Shown one piece after another: positions 1 to 6,064 of a stretch of DNA of 25,516 nt. Made by a program: the position numbers and the translations under genes. The stretch covers positions 1,373 through 26,888 of IMG/VR virus record IMGVR_UViG_3300030406_002169; one strand, 5' to 3'. Source of the stretch: a virus. How positions within the stretch are numbered: the first letter of the stretch is position 1; each line of letters starts with the position of its first letter. Below the pieces are notes generated by a model. The model saw only the letters and a list, made by a program, of their open reading frames with translations. It had not been told where the DNA came from and searched no databases.

Positions 1-14
1 TTACCTTTAGGCAT
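1..14 (-). CDS. Start of an unidentified gene, cut by the window edge
   Basis: Only the first codons (M-P-K-G) are inside the window. A GGAG ribosome-binding site lies 6 nt before this ATG (positions 21-24). An in-frame ATG four codons earlier (24-26) is an alternative start but would have no such site. It follows the 99-residue gene closely and is probably in the same leftward operon. Function cannot be judged. Confidence 0.5.
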
Positions 15-36
15 AATAATCTCCATAAATGTCTTT

Positions 37-336
37 TTAAATATGAAAGAATTTTTTTATTCTGTCAATAGATCTACGTTCTAATCTTTTATTTTTTGAT
101 CTTTCTATTTTTCTTTCTTCTACAATTTCTTTAGCTTCTAACTCTACAACTCTGCCTAATAACCCTGCTAAAAAAACATCTTGTTTCATTTGATGCCTTA
201 CAAGATGAGTGCAATATCTTTTTATATTATCTATATCATCGCTTTTCATTATTTCTCTGCAACGCATTTCAACTGACAGTTGCAACTCTACAGGTGCAGG
301 TTCTATTTCTATATTTAAAAAAGTTTCTTTTTCCAT
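37..336 (-). CDS. Conserved phage protein of unknown function (99 aa)
   Basis: A small, charged, probably all-helical protein. The middle part (about residues 35-70) reads as an amphipathic helix pair rich in His, Arg, Leu and Glu. The C-terminus (70-95) is strongly basic, with repeated Lys/Arg/Glu runs, which suggests a coiled coil or nucleic-acid contact. Its ATG overlaps the stop of the upstream 54-residue gene as TAATG, so it is very likely translated by coupling. I recall similar small proteins in marine phages but know no assigned role. A small-terminase role is conceivable from its size and place near the end of the late region, but nothing in the sequence proves it. Confidence 0.75.
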   Translation of the reverse strand: MEKETFLNIEIEPAPVELQLSVEMRCREIMKSDDIDNIKRYCTHLVRHQMKQDVFLAGLLGRVVELEAKEIVEERKIERSKNKRLERRSIDRIKKFFHI

Positions 337-500
337 TAATTTAATTTAGGAAACAAATTTTGCTCTAACAGATCTACTGCTTTATCGTCCAATGTATTCG
401 AGGTCTGCTTTACAAATGCACGACAAAGATCAATTACCAAACGTTTACACCCTGTCGTAGTAAGAAAGCGTAATAGTATAGGCTTTAGTATTTTGTACAT
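336..500 (-). CDS. Small phage protein of unknown function (54 aa)
   Basis: This short gene runs from ATG (498-500) to TAA (336-338). The product begins MYKILKPILLRFL and ends with the acidic, leucine-rich stretch DDKAVDLLEQNLFPKLN. The N-terminal third is basic and hydrophobic and may be an amphipathic membrane-binding helix; the rest should be helical. Its stop overlaps the start of the 99-residue gene as TAATG, and its own start lies inside a 15-codon frame that overlaps the stop of the 53-residue membrane protein. This chain of overlaps and the sensible composition argue that it is real. Function is unknown. Confidence 0.65.
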   Translation of the reverse strand: MYKILKPILLRFLTTTGCKRLVIDLCRAFVKQTSNTLDDKAVDLLEQNLFPKLN

Positions 501-531
501 AGTTTGTTAGTTTTTCCAAACATAGCAAACA

Positions 532-693
532 TTATTGGATCTGTCCTTCTATCCTACTGACTGCTTCAGATAACTTATTTAATCTAAAGTATATATCTCG
601 TATGTCTCGTTCTCTGCGACTACTCATGTTAGATAAAACCATTAGTAAAGCAGTAGCTGCTGCACCAATTAAGGCACTATATATCTCAGGCAT
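532..693 (-). CDS. Small single-span membrane protein, possible holin-like or lysis accessory (53 aa)
   Basis: The product has an N-terminal hydrophobic segment (about residues 4-22, Ala/Leu-rich) followed by a charged C-terminal helix with Arg-Asp-Ile and Leu-Asn-Lys-Leu spacing typical of a short coiled coil. The inferred topology is one transmembrane helix with a cytoplasmic helical tail, the layout of small phage membrane proteins near lysis genes, including XhlA-type proteins. No family signature is certain. No clear ribosome-binding site precedes the ATG. It is the first gene of the leftward group and starts at the divergent 694-740 gap, so that gap should hold its promoter. Confidence 0.65.
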   Translation of the reverse strand: MPEIYSALIGAAATALLMVLSNMSSRRERDIRDIYFRLNKLSEAVSRIEGQIQ

Positions 694-740
694 TTGCGTT
701 AATAGGTAATTATGTATAGTATGACTAATAAATGTAAACT
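694..740. promoter_or_regulatory. Divergent intergenic region with candidate promoters on both strands
   Basis: This 47-bp gap separates two divergently oriented gene groups, so both probably start here. On the minus strand TTTACA (733-738) and CATAAT (709-714) are 18 bp apart, each one mismatch from the sigma-70 -35 and -10 consensus. On the plus strand TATAGT (715-720) is a good -10, with a weak TTGCGT (694-699) 15 bp upstream. The two -10 elements abut, so the promoters would compete for polymerase. This is inference from consensus matching in AT-rich DNA, where chance matches are common; the divergent gene layout is the stronger argument. Confidence 0.35.
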
Positions 741-1145
741 ATGACAGAAGAAATTAAAAAAGGCCCATTAAAAAAATTAAAAGAAACTATTGAGGACAAA
801 GAAGAACAACTAGCTTTCATTTCAGTAGTAGTCAGGTTAGTTGTTGTTGGGTGGAGTGGTTTCATAGTATCCCTTAACTACATAACAATTCCCGGCTACA
901 GTAATGAGCCAAAAGATATAACTTTTCCGGCAAGTTTGCTGACAGGTGCGTTAGCCAGTTTTGGTTTGGAGGGTGCAAAAAAACGTGGTGATGGTACATA
1001 TAAACCAGATGAAAAACCATTAAACAAAAAAGAAGTAGAACAGTTATTAGCTACACAATCAGGTGGTTATCAAACTATTAGAATAGAAACACCACTTAAA
1101 ATTATTGGTGCTGAAGTTGTCAACAAAAAGGAGGACAAAAAATGA
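741..1145 (+). CDS. Holin-like membrane protein heading the exported-protein cassette (134 aa)
   Basis: A charged N-terminus (residues 1-23, Lys/Glu-rich) precedes a clear transmembrane segment (about 25-49, Val/Leu/Ile-rich). A second, weaker hydrophobic stretch (about 62-76, LLTGALASFGLEG) follows, then a hydrophilic Lys-rich tail. Two hydrophobic segments in a small phage protein fit a holin-like or inner-membrane adaptor role, but no family signature is certain. The gene opens a four-gene plus-strand cassette. Its TGA overlaps the next gene's ATG as ATGA, and a strong AAGGAGG site for that gene lies inside its last codons. No ribosome-binding site is evident before its own ATG. Confidence 0.6.
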   Translation: MTEEIKKGPLKKLKETIEDKEEQLAFISVVVRLVVVGWSGFIVSLNYITIPGYSNEPKDITFPASLLTGALASFGLEGAKKRGDGTYKPDEKPLNKKEVEQLLATQSGGYQTIRIETPLKIIGAEVVNKKEDKK

Positions 1146-1666
1146 AAAAATTAATTGCACTTTTATTTCTGTTTAGTCCTTCTGTAGCACTAGCAGACAT
1201 AAATCACTCAATCCAGAATGTTGTTTCTGTTTCTACGTTAGGGGCAAGTTCAACAGCTAGTCGTATTGGTACTACGTTTTCTGCCTCAGGTACAAATGTC
1301 ACTCCAACTGCAAACGAAACTGCAAATGCCATTGGCACTTTAGATTTGACAGATGCACAAATTACTAATGGTGTTCCTACTATTGACTCTACAACTACTT
1401 ACGCAGTTACGACAGCAGGGGATGCATGGTCTGTGCAAGAAAGTTTTATTCAAGGTGATTCTATACCTACTGCAAACACTACAGTTACCAATGGTGCTGT
1501 ACCTGCATTGCCAATATTTGGAGATACGACAACTTTTGCAGGTGGAAATATAGGCACTACAGCTATGACTATGGATAGTGGTGGAGCAATGACAGTTAAT
1601 TTATCTGCTACTGGAGCAGGTGTTACGGCACAAATGTCTAACACAATCAAGTTAGAAATTGATTAA
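1142..1666 (+). CDS. Exported protein with signal peptide (174 aa), function unknown
   Basis: Residues 1-19 form a textbook Sec signal peptide: MKK, a Leu/Phe core, then SVALA with likely cleavage before DINHS. The mature part is almost free of Lys and Arg, rich in Thr, Ala, Gly, Ser and Asn, and has the rhythm of a beta-rich extracellular or periplasmic protein. Start choice is firm: AAGGAGG lies 7 nt upstream and the ATG overlaps the previous stop. From memory, similar exported proteins occur in marine phages next to relatives of the two following genes; I know no assigned function. Candidate roles are an outer-surface protein altering the infected cell (for example superinfection exclusion) or an envelope-acting lysis factor. 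Both are inference. Confidence 0.7.
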   Translation: MKKLIALLFLFSPSVALADINHSIQNVVSVSTLGASSTASRIGTTFSASGTNVTPTANETANAIGTLDLTDAQITNGVPTIDSTTTYAVTTAGDAWSVQESFIQGDSIPTANTTVTNGAVPALPIFGDTTTFAGGNIGTTAMTMDSGGAMTVNLSATGAGVTAQMSNTIKLEID

Positions 1667-2094
1667 TGAAATGGTTAATAGTTTTTTTATTTGCAACACC
1701 TAGTGTATATGCAGGGGGGATTACTCCATCGTTTTCTACAGGCCAGATGGAAAGTAGCAGTTCTAGTAAAACTATTGTGGTGGAGACAATTGTTACTGAA
1801 AATTATCGTACTGGGTATAGCTATTCGCTTCAAGGCCACAACATACAAGTTAAGGATGGCACAGTTATATCACCAGACGCTACCTATACAAACACGCAAA
1901 CAGTTAATGGGGTTTCGTTTCAATGGGTAACTCCAAATTTAATTACCAAACCCCAATGGGAAATTCAAAATCCTCAAGAATCATTCAGCATAACGGAAAA
2001 TTTTTTAGCACCGGGTTTGGACGCAACAAGTACTATACAACGCACCATAACTACAGAAAGTCAAAGTACAAGCTTGTCAATTTTTTCAAATTAA
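1666..2094 (+). CDS. Exported beta-rich protein with signal peptide (142 aa), function unknown
   Basis: The signal peptide covers residues 1-16 (MKWLIVFLFATPSVYA), with likely cleavage before GGITPSF. The mature part is Ser/Thr-rich with alternating hydrophobic residues (TIVVETIVTE, SYSLQGHNIQV, ESFSITENF), pointing to an all-beta fold. The ending TSLSIFSN resembles the ends of exported proteins I recall from cyanophages, which supports the annotated stop. The ATG overlaps the previous stop as TAATG and has no ribosome-binding site of its own, so it is probably coupled. Its 3' end overlaps the next reading frame for 172 nt if that frame starts at its first ATG. Confidence 0.65.
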   Translation: MKWLIVFLFATPSVYAGGITPSFSTGQMESSSSSKTIVVETIVTENYRTGYSYSLQGHNIQVKDGTVISPDATYTNTQTVNGVSFQWVTPNLITKPQWEIQNPQESFSITENFLAPGLDATSTIQRTITTESQSTSLSIFSN

Positions 2095-2699
2095 GTTTAC
2101 TGCTTTTATTATATATTCCCAAAACCCTTGCTAATACTGTAAGTAGCCCTAGTGCATCCAGTTCTGGAACGGTGATCAATAATGGCTACCAAACAATAAA
2201 TGGCGGTTTTCCAACGATGATTTATGGCGGTCAGGTGCAATGCCAACAGCCAACACTAGCCTTTACACCCTTTGTTACTAAAGGAGAAAACTATGCATCG
2301 CCAACTATTAATACAACTAAAACAAATATTTATGATTTGTCAGAAGATGCGTCAGGTAACTTAGTAAATCCGGGAAAAATTTTATATCAAAGTGAACAGC
2401 CAAGAATAGACCAATCAACTCATAATTTTAATTATGGATTTACTTTATCTCTACAAATACCATTGGGTCGTGGTACAGATCTTTGCATGAAGGCAGCCGA
2501 AAATCAAATAAAAGGACAAGAGTTTGTATTGGCTCGCCAGAAATTAGAAGCCAATCTCGCAAGGATGAAGGTATGTGCGGAGCAATTTAAGCTTGGAGTC
2601 AAGTTGGTTGGTGAGGATGCAGTTGCTTGCAAGAATGTTGTTATAACAACTATTCCCAATCAAGTTGTGCCACATACACACGAATTAAAAACTAAGTAG
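1923..2699 (+). CDS. Third exported protein of the cassette; true start uncertain (up to 258 aa)
   Basis: The secure part begins near 2079. A signal peptide (FFKLSLLLLLYIPKTLA) is followed by NTVSSPSASSSG, a Gly/Asn-rich region, a predicted beta strand (FNYGFTLSLQIPLG), then a helical C-terminus with three Cys (DLCMKAAE, KVCAEQF, VACKNVV). I recall this organisation in exported proteins of marine T4-like and T7-like phages; the function is unknown. The frame's first ATG (1923) would bury the signal peptide behind about 53 polar residues, and no ATG, GTG or TTG lies close before it in frame. A T6 run (2081-2086) sits at the junction with the upstream frame; one extra T, or a -1 slip there, would give a normal signal peptide after TTG at 2074. 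The stop overlaps the converging minus-strand gene by 8 nt. Confidence 0.6.
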   Translation: MGNSKFNYQTPMGNSKSSRIIQHNGKFFSTGFGRNKYYTTHHNYRKSKYKLVNFFKLSLLLLLYIPKTLANTVSSPSASSSGTVINNGYQTINGGFPTMIYGGQVQCQQPTLAFTPFVTKGENYASPTINTTKTNIYDLSEDASGNLVNPGKILYQSEQPRIDQSTHNFNYGFTLSLQIPLGRGTDLCMKAAENQIKGQEFVLARQKLEANLARMKVCAEQFKLGVKLVGEDAVACKNVVITTIPNQVVPHTHELKTK

Positions 2700-3309
2700 A
2701 TTTATTTTTAGATTTTTTTAGACGTTTAAAAAGTTGCTTTGTAAGGGGTTTTATAGCATTTAAAAGGAGAGGAGTAGCCGAAGCGATACTAGCAACAAAA
2801 AAAGTAGACACAGCCACGCTAGGCGAAGGTATGTACTGGTCGATGAATTTAACTCTTTCATAAACAGTAGTGCAATCACCGTTGCTCTCTCTAATATAAT
2901 CTTTAATTCGTTCTAATCTTTTATCGTTAACAAATGATCCTATTCTTAACGCATCTTCTGGAGGGCAGGGTTTGTATTCTACTTTCTTTTCTTCTTTTGG
3001 TTTAGGATTCACTACGTTTGCGTCCTGTGTGGACGTAGGAGCGGTGTTAACTTGTGTTGGTTCTGTATATATTATTTGTGCAGGGTCATACCTCATAGGG
3101 GTATATGAAGGCATCTGACCGTACGGACATAAAGTACTTGTGCCACGCTTGTCAGAGATAAGCAAAGAAGGGTTGCGTGTGGTTTGTAAATCTCTGTGAT
3201 ATAAATAACAACCCGGTAATTTTCCTTCTAGTTTTGGTTTTGTAAAGTATGGTGTATCTGGTATATCAATAGTTGGAAGAGTTATCTCAGGCAGTTTTAT
3301 CTCAGGCAC
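2692..3309 (-). CDS. Small late protein with C-terminal membrane segment (205 aa)
   Basis: The N-terminus carries a repeated Pro-x-Ile pattern (LPEITLPTIDIPDTP). A Cys-containing core follows (PGCYLYHRDL and CPYGQMPSYTPMRYDP), then a Pro/Thr/Lys linker, a PCPPEDALRIGSF motif, and a C-terminal hydrophobic span (about residues 168-188) ending in a basic tail. The four Cys could form disulfides or bind metal. I recall proteins with the same CPxG...SxTPM.YDP and PCPP blocks in cyanophages, with no known function. The start is GTG directly after the upstream TAA, without a ribosome-binding site, so translation is probably coupled. This is the last gene of the rightward-born virion operon and converges on the exported-protein cassette. 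Confidence 0.65.
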   Translation of the reverse strand: MPEIKLPEITLPTIDIPDTPYFTKPKLEGKLPGCYLYHRDLQTTRNPSLLISDKRGTSTLCPYGQMPSYTPMRYDPAQIIYTEPTQVNTAPTSTQDANVVNPKPKEEKKVEYKPCPPEDALRIGSFVNDKRLERIKDYIRESNGDCTTVYERVKFIDQYIPSPSVAVSTFFVASIASATPLLLNAIKPLTKQLFKRLKKSKNKST

Positions 3310-3630
3310 TTATGGAATTAGTTTAGATTTAGATGGTATAGGTAAAGATGGGCCTGTTACGTCAGGTAATGAATTACCGAGTACATCAGGCATAAGTCCT
3401 TGCACTTCACCTAATACTTTATCCATAATTTTTTTTTGAAACTGGGGTGATTGTACATACTTGTATGTATACACGCCTGTACCAATGATGCCAAGACTAA
3501 GCAAAGCAGATAAAATTGTAACAGCGTCTAAAATTTTTCTCATGGTTAAATTGTTAATTGTAAAAACACTTGCATTTTCTAGTGTTCTTTGTTTGTTATT
3601 AATTTTAACCTTGTCACCTCTATATGTCAT
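3310..3630 (-). CDS. Small membrane-anchored late protein (106 aa; likely start at 3543)
   Basis: A transmembrane segment (about residues 35-55, ILDAVTILSALLSLGIIGTG) is followed by a Lys/Gln-rich helix and a Pro/Leu-rich tail. The frame opens at 3630, but the internal ATG at 3541-3543 (MRKILDAV) gives the usual form of such proteins, with two basic residues then the membrane helix, and is my preferred start (77 aa). Neither start has a clear ribosome-binding site. It is directly followed by the 205-residue gene, with no intervening bases, so the two may form a pair of membrane-associated partners. Function is unknown; a lysis or envelope role is only inference. Confidence 0.6.
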   Translation of the reverse strand: MTYRGDKVKINNKQRTLENASVFTINNLTMRKILDAVTILSALLSLGIIGTGVYTYKYVQSPQFQKKIMDKVLGEVQGLMPDVLGNSLPDVTGPSLPIPSKSKLIP

Positions 3631-3668
3631 TACTGGCTTAATGACACGGCAACTTATACAAGAAAAAG

Positions 3669-3851
3669 TTAAGTAGTTTGTTCTGGTGCAGGTGTTGCAG
3701 GTTGATCAACTGTTGCTTTTCTGTCGTTTAGGATTGCTTGTATTTCAGTAAACCTATGCTTCATTTGGTCTACGATTTTTTGTGCGTCATTGTGTTTTTG
3801 CACAACTTGAGCTAACTCAGTTTGCAGTTCTTGGTCTGTTGGTCTGGTCAT
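3669..3851 (-). CDS. Small coiled-coil protein (60 aa)
   Basis: A short hydrophilic protein. Residues about 5-42 show heptad-like spacing of Leu, Val, Ile and Met among Gln, Lys and Glu, consistent with one long helix or coiled coil; the C-terminus is a Pro/Thr/Ala tail. Its ATG overlaps the stop of the upstream 95-residue gene as TAATG. Short coiled-coil proteins of this type are common just after fibre genes in marine phages. Function is unknown. Confidence 0.65.
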   Translation of the reverse strand: MTRPTDQELQTELAQVVQKHNDAQKIVDQMKHRFTEIQAILNDRKATVDQPATPAPEQTT

Positions 3852-4138
3852 TATTCAGATGGTTTGTCTGCTATAAGTTTAGCTTTCCAAGCAGCTTTTA
3901 CATCAGTAGTCCACGCAGCGTTACATATTGCAGATACTTCTGCTGGCTGTGCTGACAAATCAGTATCAACTAAATTATCAGATTCATCTAAAGTACCAGC
4001 TTCCAGTACATATCTTTCAAAAGATCTTGTCAGTTCAACACCATCTTTTTTGATGACTGTTGCTTTACGAACTTGCACCGCTTTGTATTGACCGACAACT
4101 TCTATCTTGTCGTATTCGATTGATTCTGTAAGTGCCAT
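3851..4138 (-). CDS. Conserved phage protein following the fibre genes (95 aa), function unknown
   Basis: The protein begins MALTESIEYDKIEVVGQYKA, with likely beta strands up to about residue 50 (VQVRKATVIKKDGVE, SFERYVL), then an acidic linker and a C-terminal helix with two Trp (TTDVKAAWKAKLIADK). From memory, near-identical architecture recurs in cyanophage and pelagiphage structural regions next to fibre genes, with no assigned role. A CGGAG ribosome-binding site lies about 11 nt before the ATG. The 68-bp gap upstream (4139-4206) separates it from the fibre-like gene, so it could have its own control. Confidence 0.7.
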   Translation of the reverse strand: MALTESIEYDKIEVVGQYKAVQVRKATVIKKDGVELTRSFERYVLEAGTLDESDNLVDTDLSAQPAEVSAICNAAWTTDVKAAWKAKLIADKPSE

Positions 4139-4178
4139 TAGGATTAATCTCCGATTAAAACAGGTTTAGGTTTAGTTT

Positions 4179-4198
4179 ATAGACGTAGCTCGGTCTAT
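4179..4198. promoter_or_regulatory. Short inverted repeat in the gap between the fibre-like gene and the 95-aa gene
   Basis: ATAGAC (4179-4184) and GTCTAT (4193-4198) form a perfect 6-bp stem around an 8-nt loop. On the operon strand it is followed by AAACTAAACC rather than a T-run, so it is not a standard terminator. An RNA processing or protein-binding site is possible but unproven. Confidence 0.3.
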
Positions 4199-4206
4199 GT
4201 ATAAAT

Positions 4207-5301
4207 TTATGCAACCACGTAAGTTGCGTGAAAGTATAGTCCACCAGAATTAGCTGTTGCACTAGGGGATATATTGTATGTACCATTATTATCAAAGTAA
4301 TTCACCATAAATCTGTTTAAACCTTGAACTGCATAGCCAGTAATATTAGTGTAGTTAATGCCAGCTCTATAACCAATATTTAACGGAACTTCGTTTGCAC
4401 CTCCACTAGCTACAGAAAATGGTAAACTTGTCAAAATTAAAGAACCACTACCAGTAGAACCACCACTCCAATGGCATCTTCCTGTTATCCATACTCTATT
4501 TCCTATTTTTGTATAATTACCTTGACGATGAGTATGAGTATAATAATTAGTTTCTGTAGTACCATTACTCATTAACCTTTTTAAAATTGGCGAAAAAGTA
4601 CCTACTTCAAAATCGTCAAGTGCGTTGGCTGCTGCGGTGTCAGTTCCAAACTTAAGCCCTTCTGGATCAAATATACCTATTCTTCCACTACTACCATTAC
4701 GAAACTCAACTCCTCCACCTGATCTTGTTCTTATTGCAGAATTACCTTGATGTAACAACTCTGCATATCCACCATGATAATAGTGTATATGTGTTTGTAC
4801 GTTATTATCAAAACCACCGCTAGTAGTTTGAAAATGACTTGAATAGTTTGCACCAGTAGAGTTATTTCTTAAATAAAAATGACCTCCACCAGCTACCCTA
4901 GTTTTAATATAAGTACCAGTTCTAACCTCTCCGTCTGTTTCTATATTTTGGTTTCCAAAATCAGGTGAAATCTTTGTACCAGCTATTGCTGCTGAACCAT
5001 TTATGTCAGCATTGACTATTGCTCCATCTGCTATCTTTGCCGAAGTTATACTTCCGTCTGCTGGTGTTGTACTAATTGTTTCAAACGTAGGGTCTGCTCC
5101 GTTGTTTGCTCGTAAAAACTTACCATCACTACTACCATCACCATGAGGTAGCTTAGATAAAGCCACAGCCTGATCTGCTATAGCATTAGTATCAACTGCG
5201 TTGTTTGCCAGTTCACTTGCACCAACTGAGTTTGCTGGTAGTTTACTTGCGTCTATGGCATCATTTTTGACACCATCTGTTGATACTTGTGTTAATCCCA
5301 T
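4207..5301 (-). CDS. Second tail-fibre-like or receptor-binding protein (364 aa)
   Basis: The N-terminal 120 residues are short repeats with Asp-Ala-Ile, Asn-Ala-Val and Ala-Asp-Gln patterns plus a DINGSAAIAGTKI block, the same motif found three times in the 1160-residue fibre (INASAAIA). A Gly/Ser/Asn-rich, beta-type shaft follows (about 120-215). The C-terminal domain (about 225-364) starts ALDDFEVGTFSPIL and contains YTKIGNRVWITGRCHW, the pattern of a globular tip domain known from many phage fibres. It lacks the T7-type N-terminal attachment domain, so it probably assembles onto the primary fibre or the virion in another way. It lies two genes after the fibre, beside a chaperone-like gene. 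The role in host recognition is inferred. Confidence 0.75.
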   Translation of the reverse strand: MGLTQVSTDGVKNDAIDASKLPANSVGASELANNAVDTNAIADQAVALSKLPHGDGSSDGKFLRANNGADPTFETISTTPADGSITSAKIADGAIVNADINGSAAIAGTKISPDFGNQNIETDGEVRTGTYIKTRVAGGGHFYLRNNSTGANYSSHFQTTSGGFDNNVQTHIHYYHGGYAELLHQGNSAIRTRSGGGVEFRNGSSGRIGIFDPEGLKFGTDTAAANALDDFEVGTFSPILKRLMSNGTTETNYYTHTHRQGNYTKIGNRVWITGRCHWSGGSTGSGSLILTSLPFSVASGGANEVPLNIGYRAGINYTNITGYAVQGLNRFMVNYFDNNGTYNISPSATANSGGLYFHATYVVA

Positions 5302-5303
5302 AG

Positions 5304-5609
5304 TTAGCTAGGTTTTGGGTTGTCAGTTTTTACCTTTTCACAAGCAGCGTAATATGCTGTTAATTTACTAGAATCTCCTTTACTATTCCAGTACATAGCA
5401 TCTGCAAAATCCGCTAAAGGTGGGTATAAAAGTTGCCTTGTTTCTTTGTATTTTAAAAGATCTAGTTCTGCTCTTGCTGCTGCTACTTTTGCATCGTCAA
5501 TTTCTACTTTTGTACCATCTTCAGTAAAACACCCTGTTTCTTGATTAACAGTAACAACTTCTGAATATGCTTTAAAAATAGCTTGACCATCTAAATTTAA
5601 ATTTGTCAT
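5304..5609 (-). CDS. Fibre-assembly chaperone-like small protein, XkdW-like C-terminus (101 aa)
   Basis: Residues about 1-35 form a short beta-type section. The rest has the signature ETRQLLYPPLADFADAMYW followed by a helix and a VKTDNPKP ending. This YP-x-x-x-D...W...K-x-x-x-P layout is that of the XkdW-like domain and related small proteins encoded beside tail-fibre genes, often regarded as fibre-assembly helpers. The position between two fibre-like genes agrees. ATG is coupled to the upstream stop as TAATG. The family match is from pattern recognition only. Confidence 0.6.
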   Translation of the reverse strand: MTNLNLDGQAIFKAYSEVVTVNQETGCFTEDGTKVEIDDAKVAAARAELDLLKYKETRQLLYPPLADFADAMYWNSKGDSSKLTAYYAACEKVKTDNPKPS

Positions 5610-6064
5610 TAGTGTGCTATCTCCGTAAGTGTCATGTAAGCATGATGATAACCATTATTAACAGGAAATTCTACATTTCCATACCCAGAATCTTTTCTAA
5701 CTGCAACTCTATAAGTAATTTCACTTGAAGAGTTATGATCCTTATCTAAGAATCCCATGTTTATAGAAGAATGTAACCTGTCTGCATTGTAATGATTTAT
5801 AAGTCCACCAGTAGAGTGTCCTAAATTTGTATTATTTCGCAGGATCGTTAAAAACATACTATTTGTACTATCGTTAGTATTACAATCACCATGAACTTGT
5901 ATGTAAATGTGATTACTAGCTGATAATGGTGTGATAACGCCTACTAAATTACTGTTTGTAAAACTACTACTACTTGTTTCTACCCTGTTGTTTGTAGAAT
6001 ATATTAAAGTTTTTATAACTCTACCTTCAGTAGAATTAGATCCATCACCATAGTAAATAGCCAT
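5609..6064 (-). CDS. Small all-beta receptor-binding-like protein (151 aa)
   Basis: The protein is Ser/Asn/Thr-rich with regularly spaced beta strands (LVGVITPLSASNHIYIQVHG, MFLTILRNN, ITYRVAVRK) and ends YMTLTEIAH. The pattern of a strand with SxSNxIYIxV followed by an LTEIA end is one I associate with a jelly-roll, TNF/C1q-like head domain found in marine phage fibre regions. It directly follows the fibre gene, with TAATG coupling. It may be a separate fibre tip or a decoration, and a trimer would be expected. No catalytic motif is visible. Confidence 0.6.
   Translation of the reverse strand: MAIYYGDGSNSTEGRVIKTLIYSTNNRVETSSSSFTNSNLVGVITPLSASNHIYIQVHGDCNTNDSTNSMFLTILRNNTNLGHSTGGLINHYNADRLHSSINMGFLDKDHNSSSEITYRVAVRKDSGYGNVEFPVNNGYHHAYMTLTEIAH

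Noticed and set aside
485-532. 15-codon frame (MFAMFGKTNKLCTKY) between the 53-aa and 54-aa genes, starting with a TAATG overlap
   Set aside because: Too short to judge as a protein; it may only serve to carry ribosomes to the next start, so it is mentioned but not listed as a gene.
4162-4198. Possible terminator or tRNA remnant in the gap before the 95-aa gene
   Set aside because: The 6-bp stem has no T-run after it on the operon strand and no cloverleaf can be built around it.
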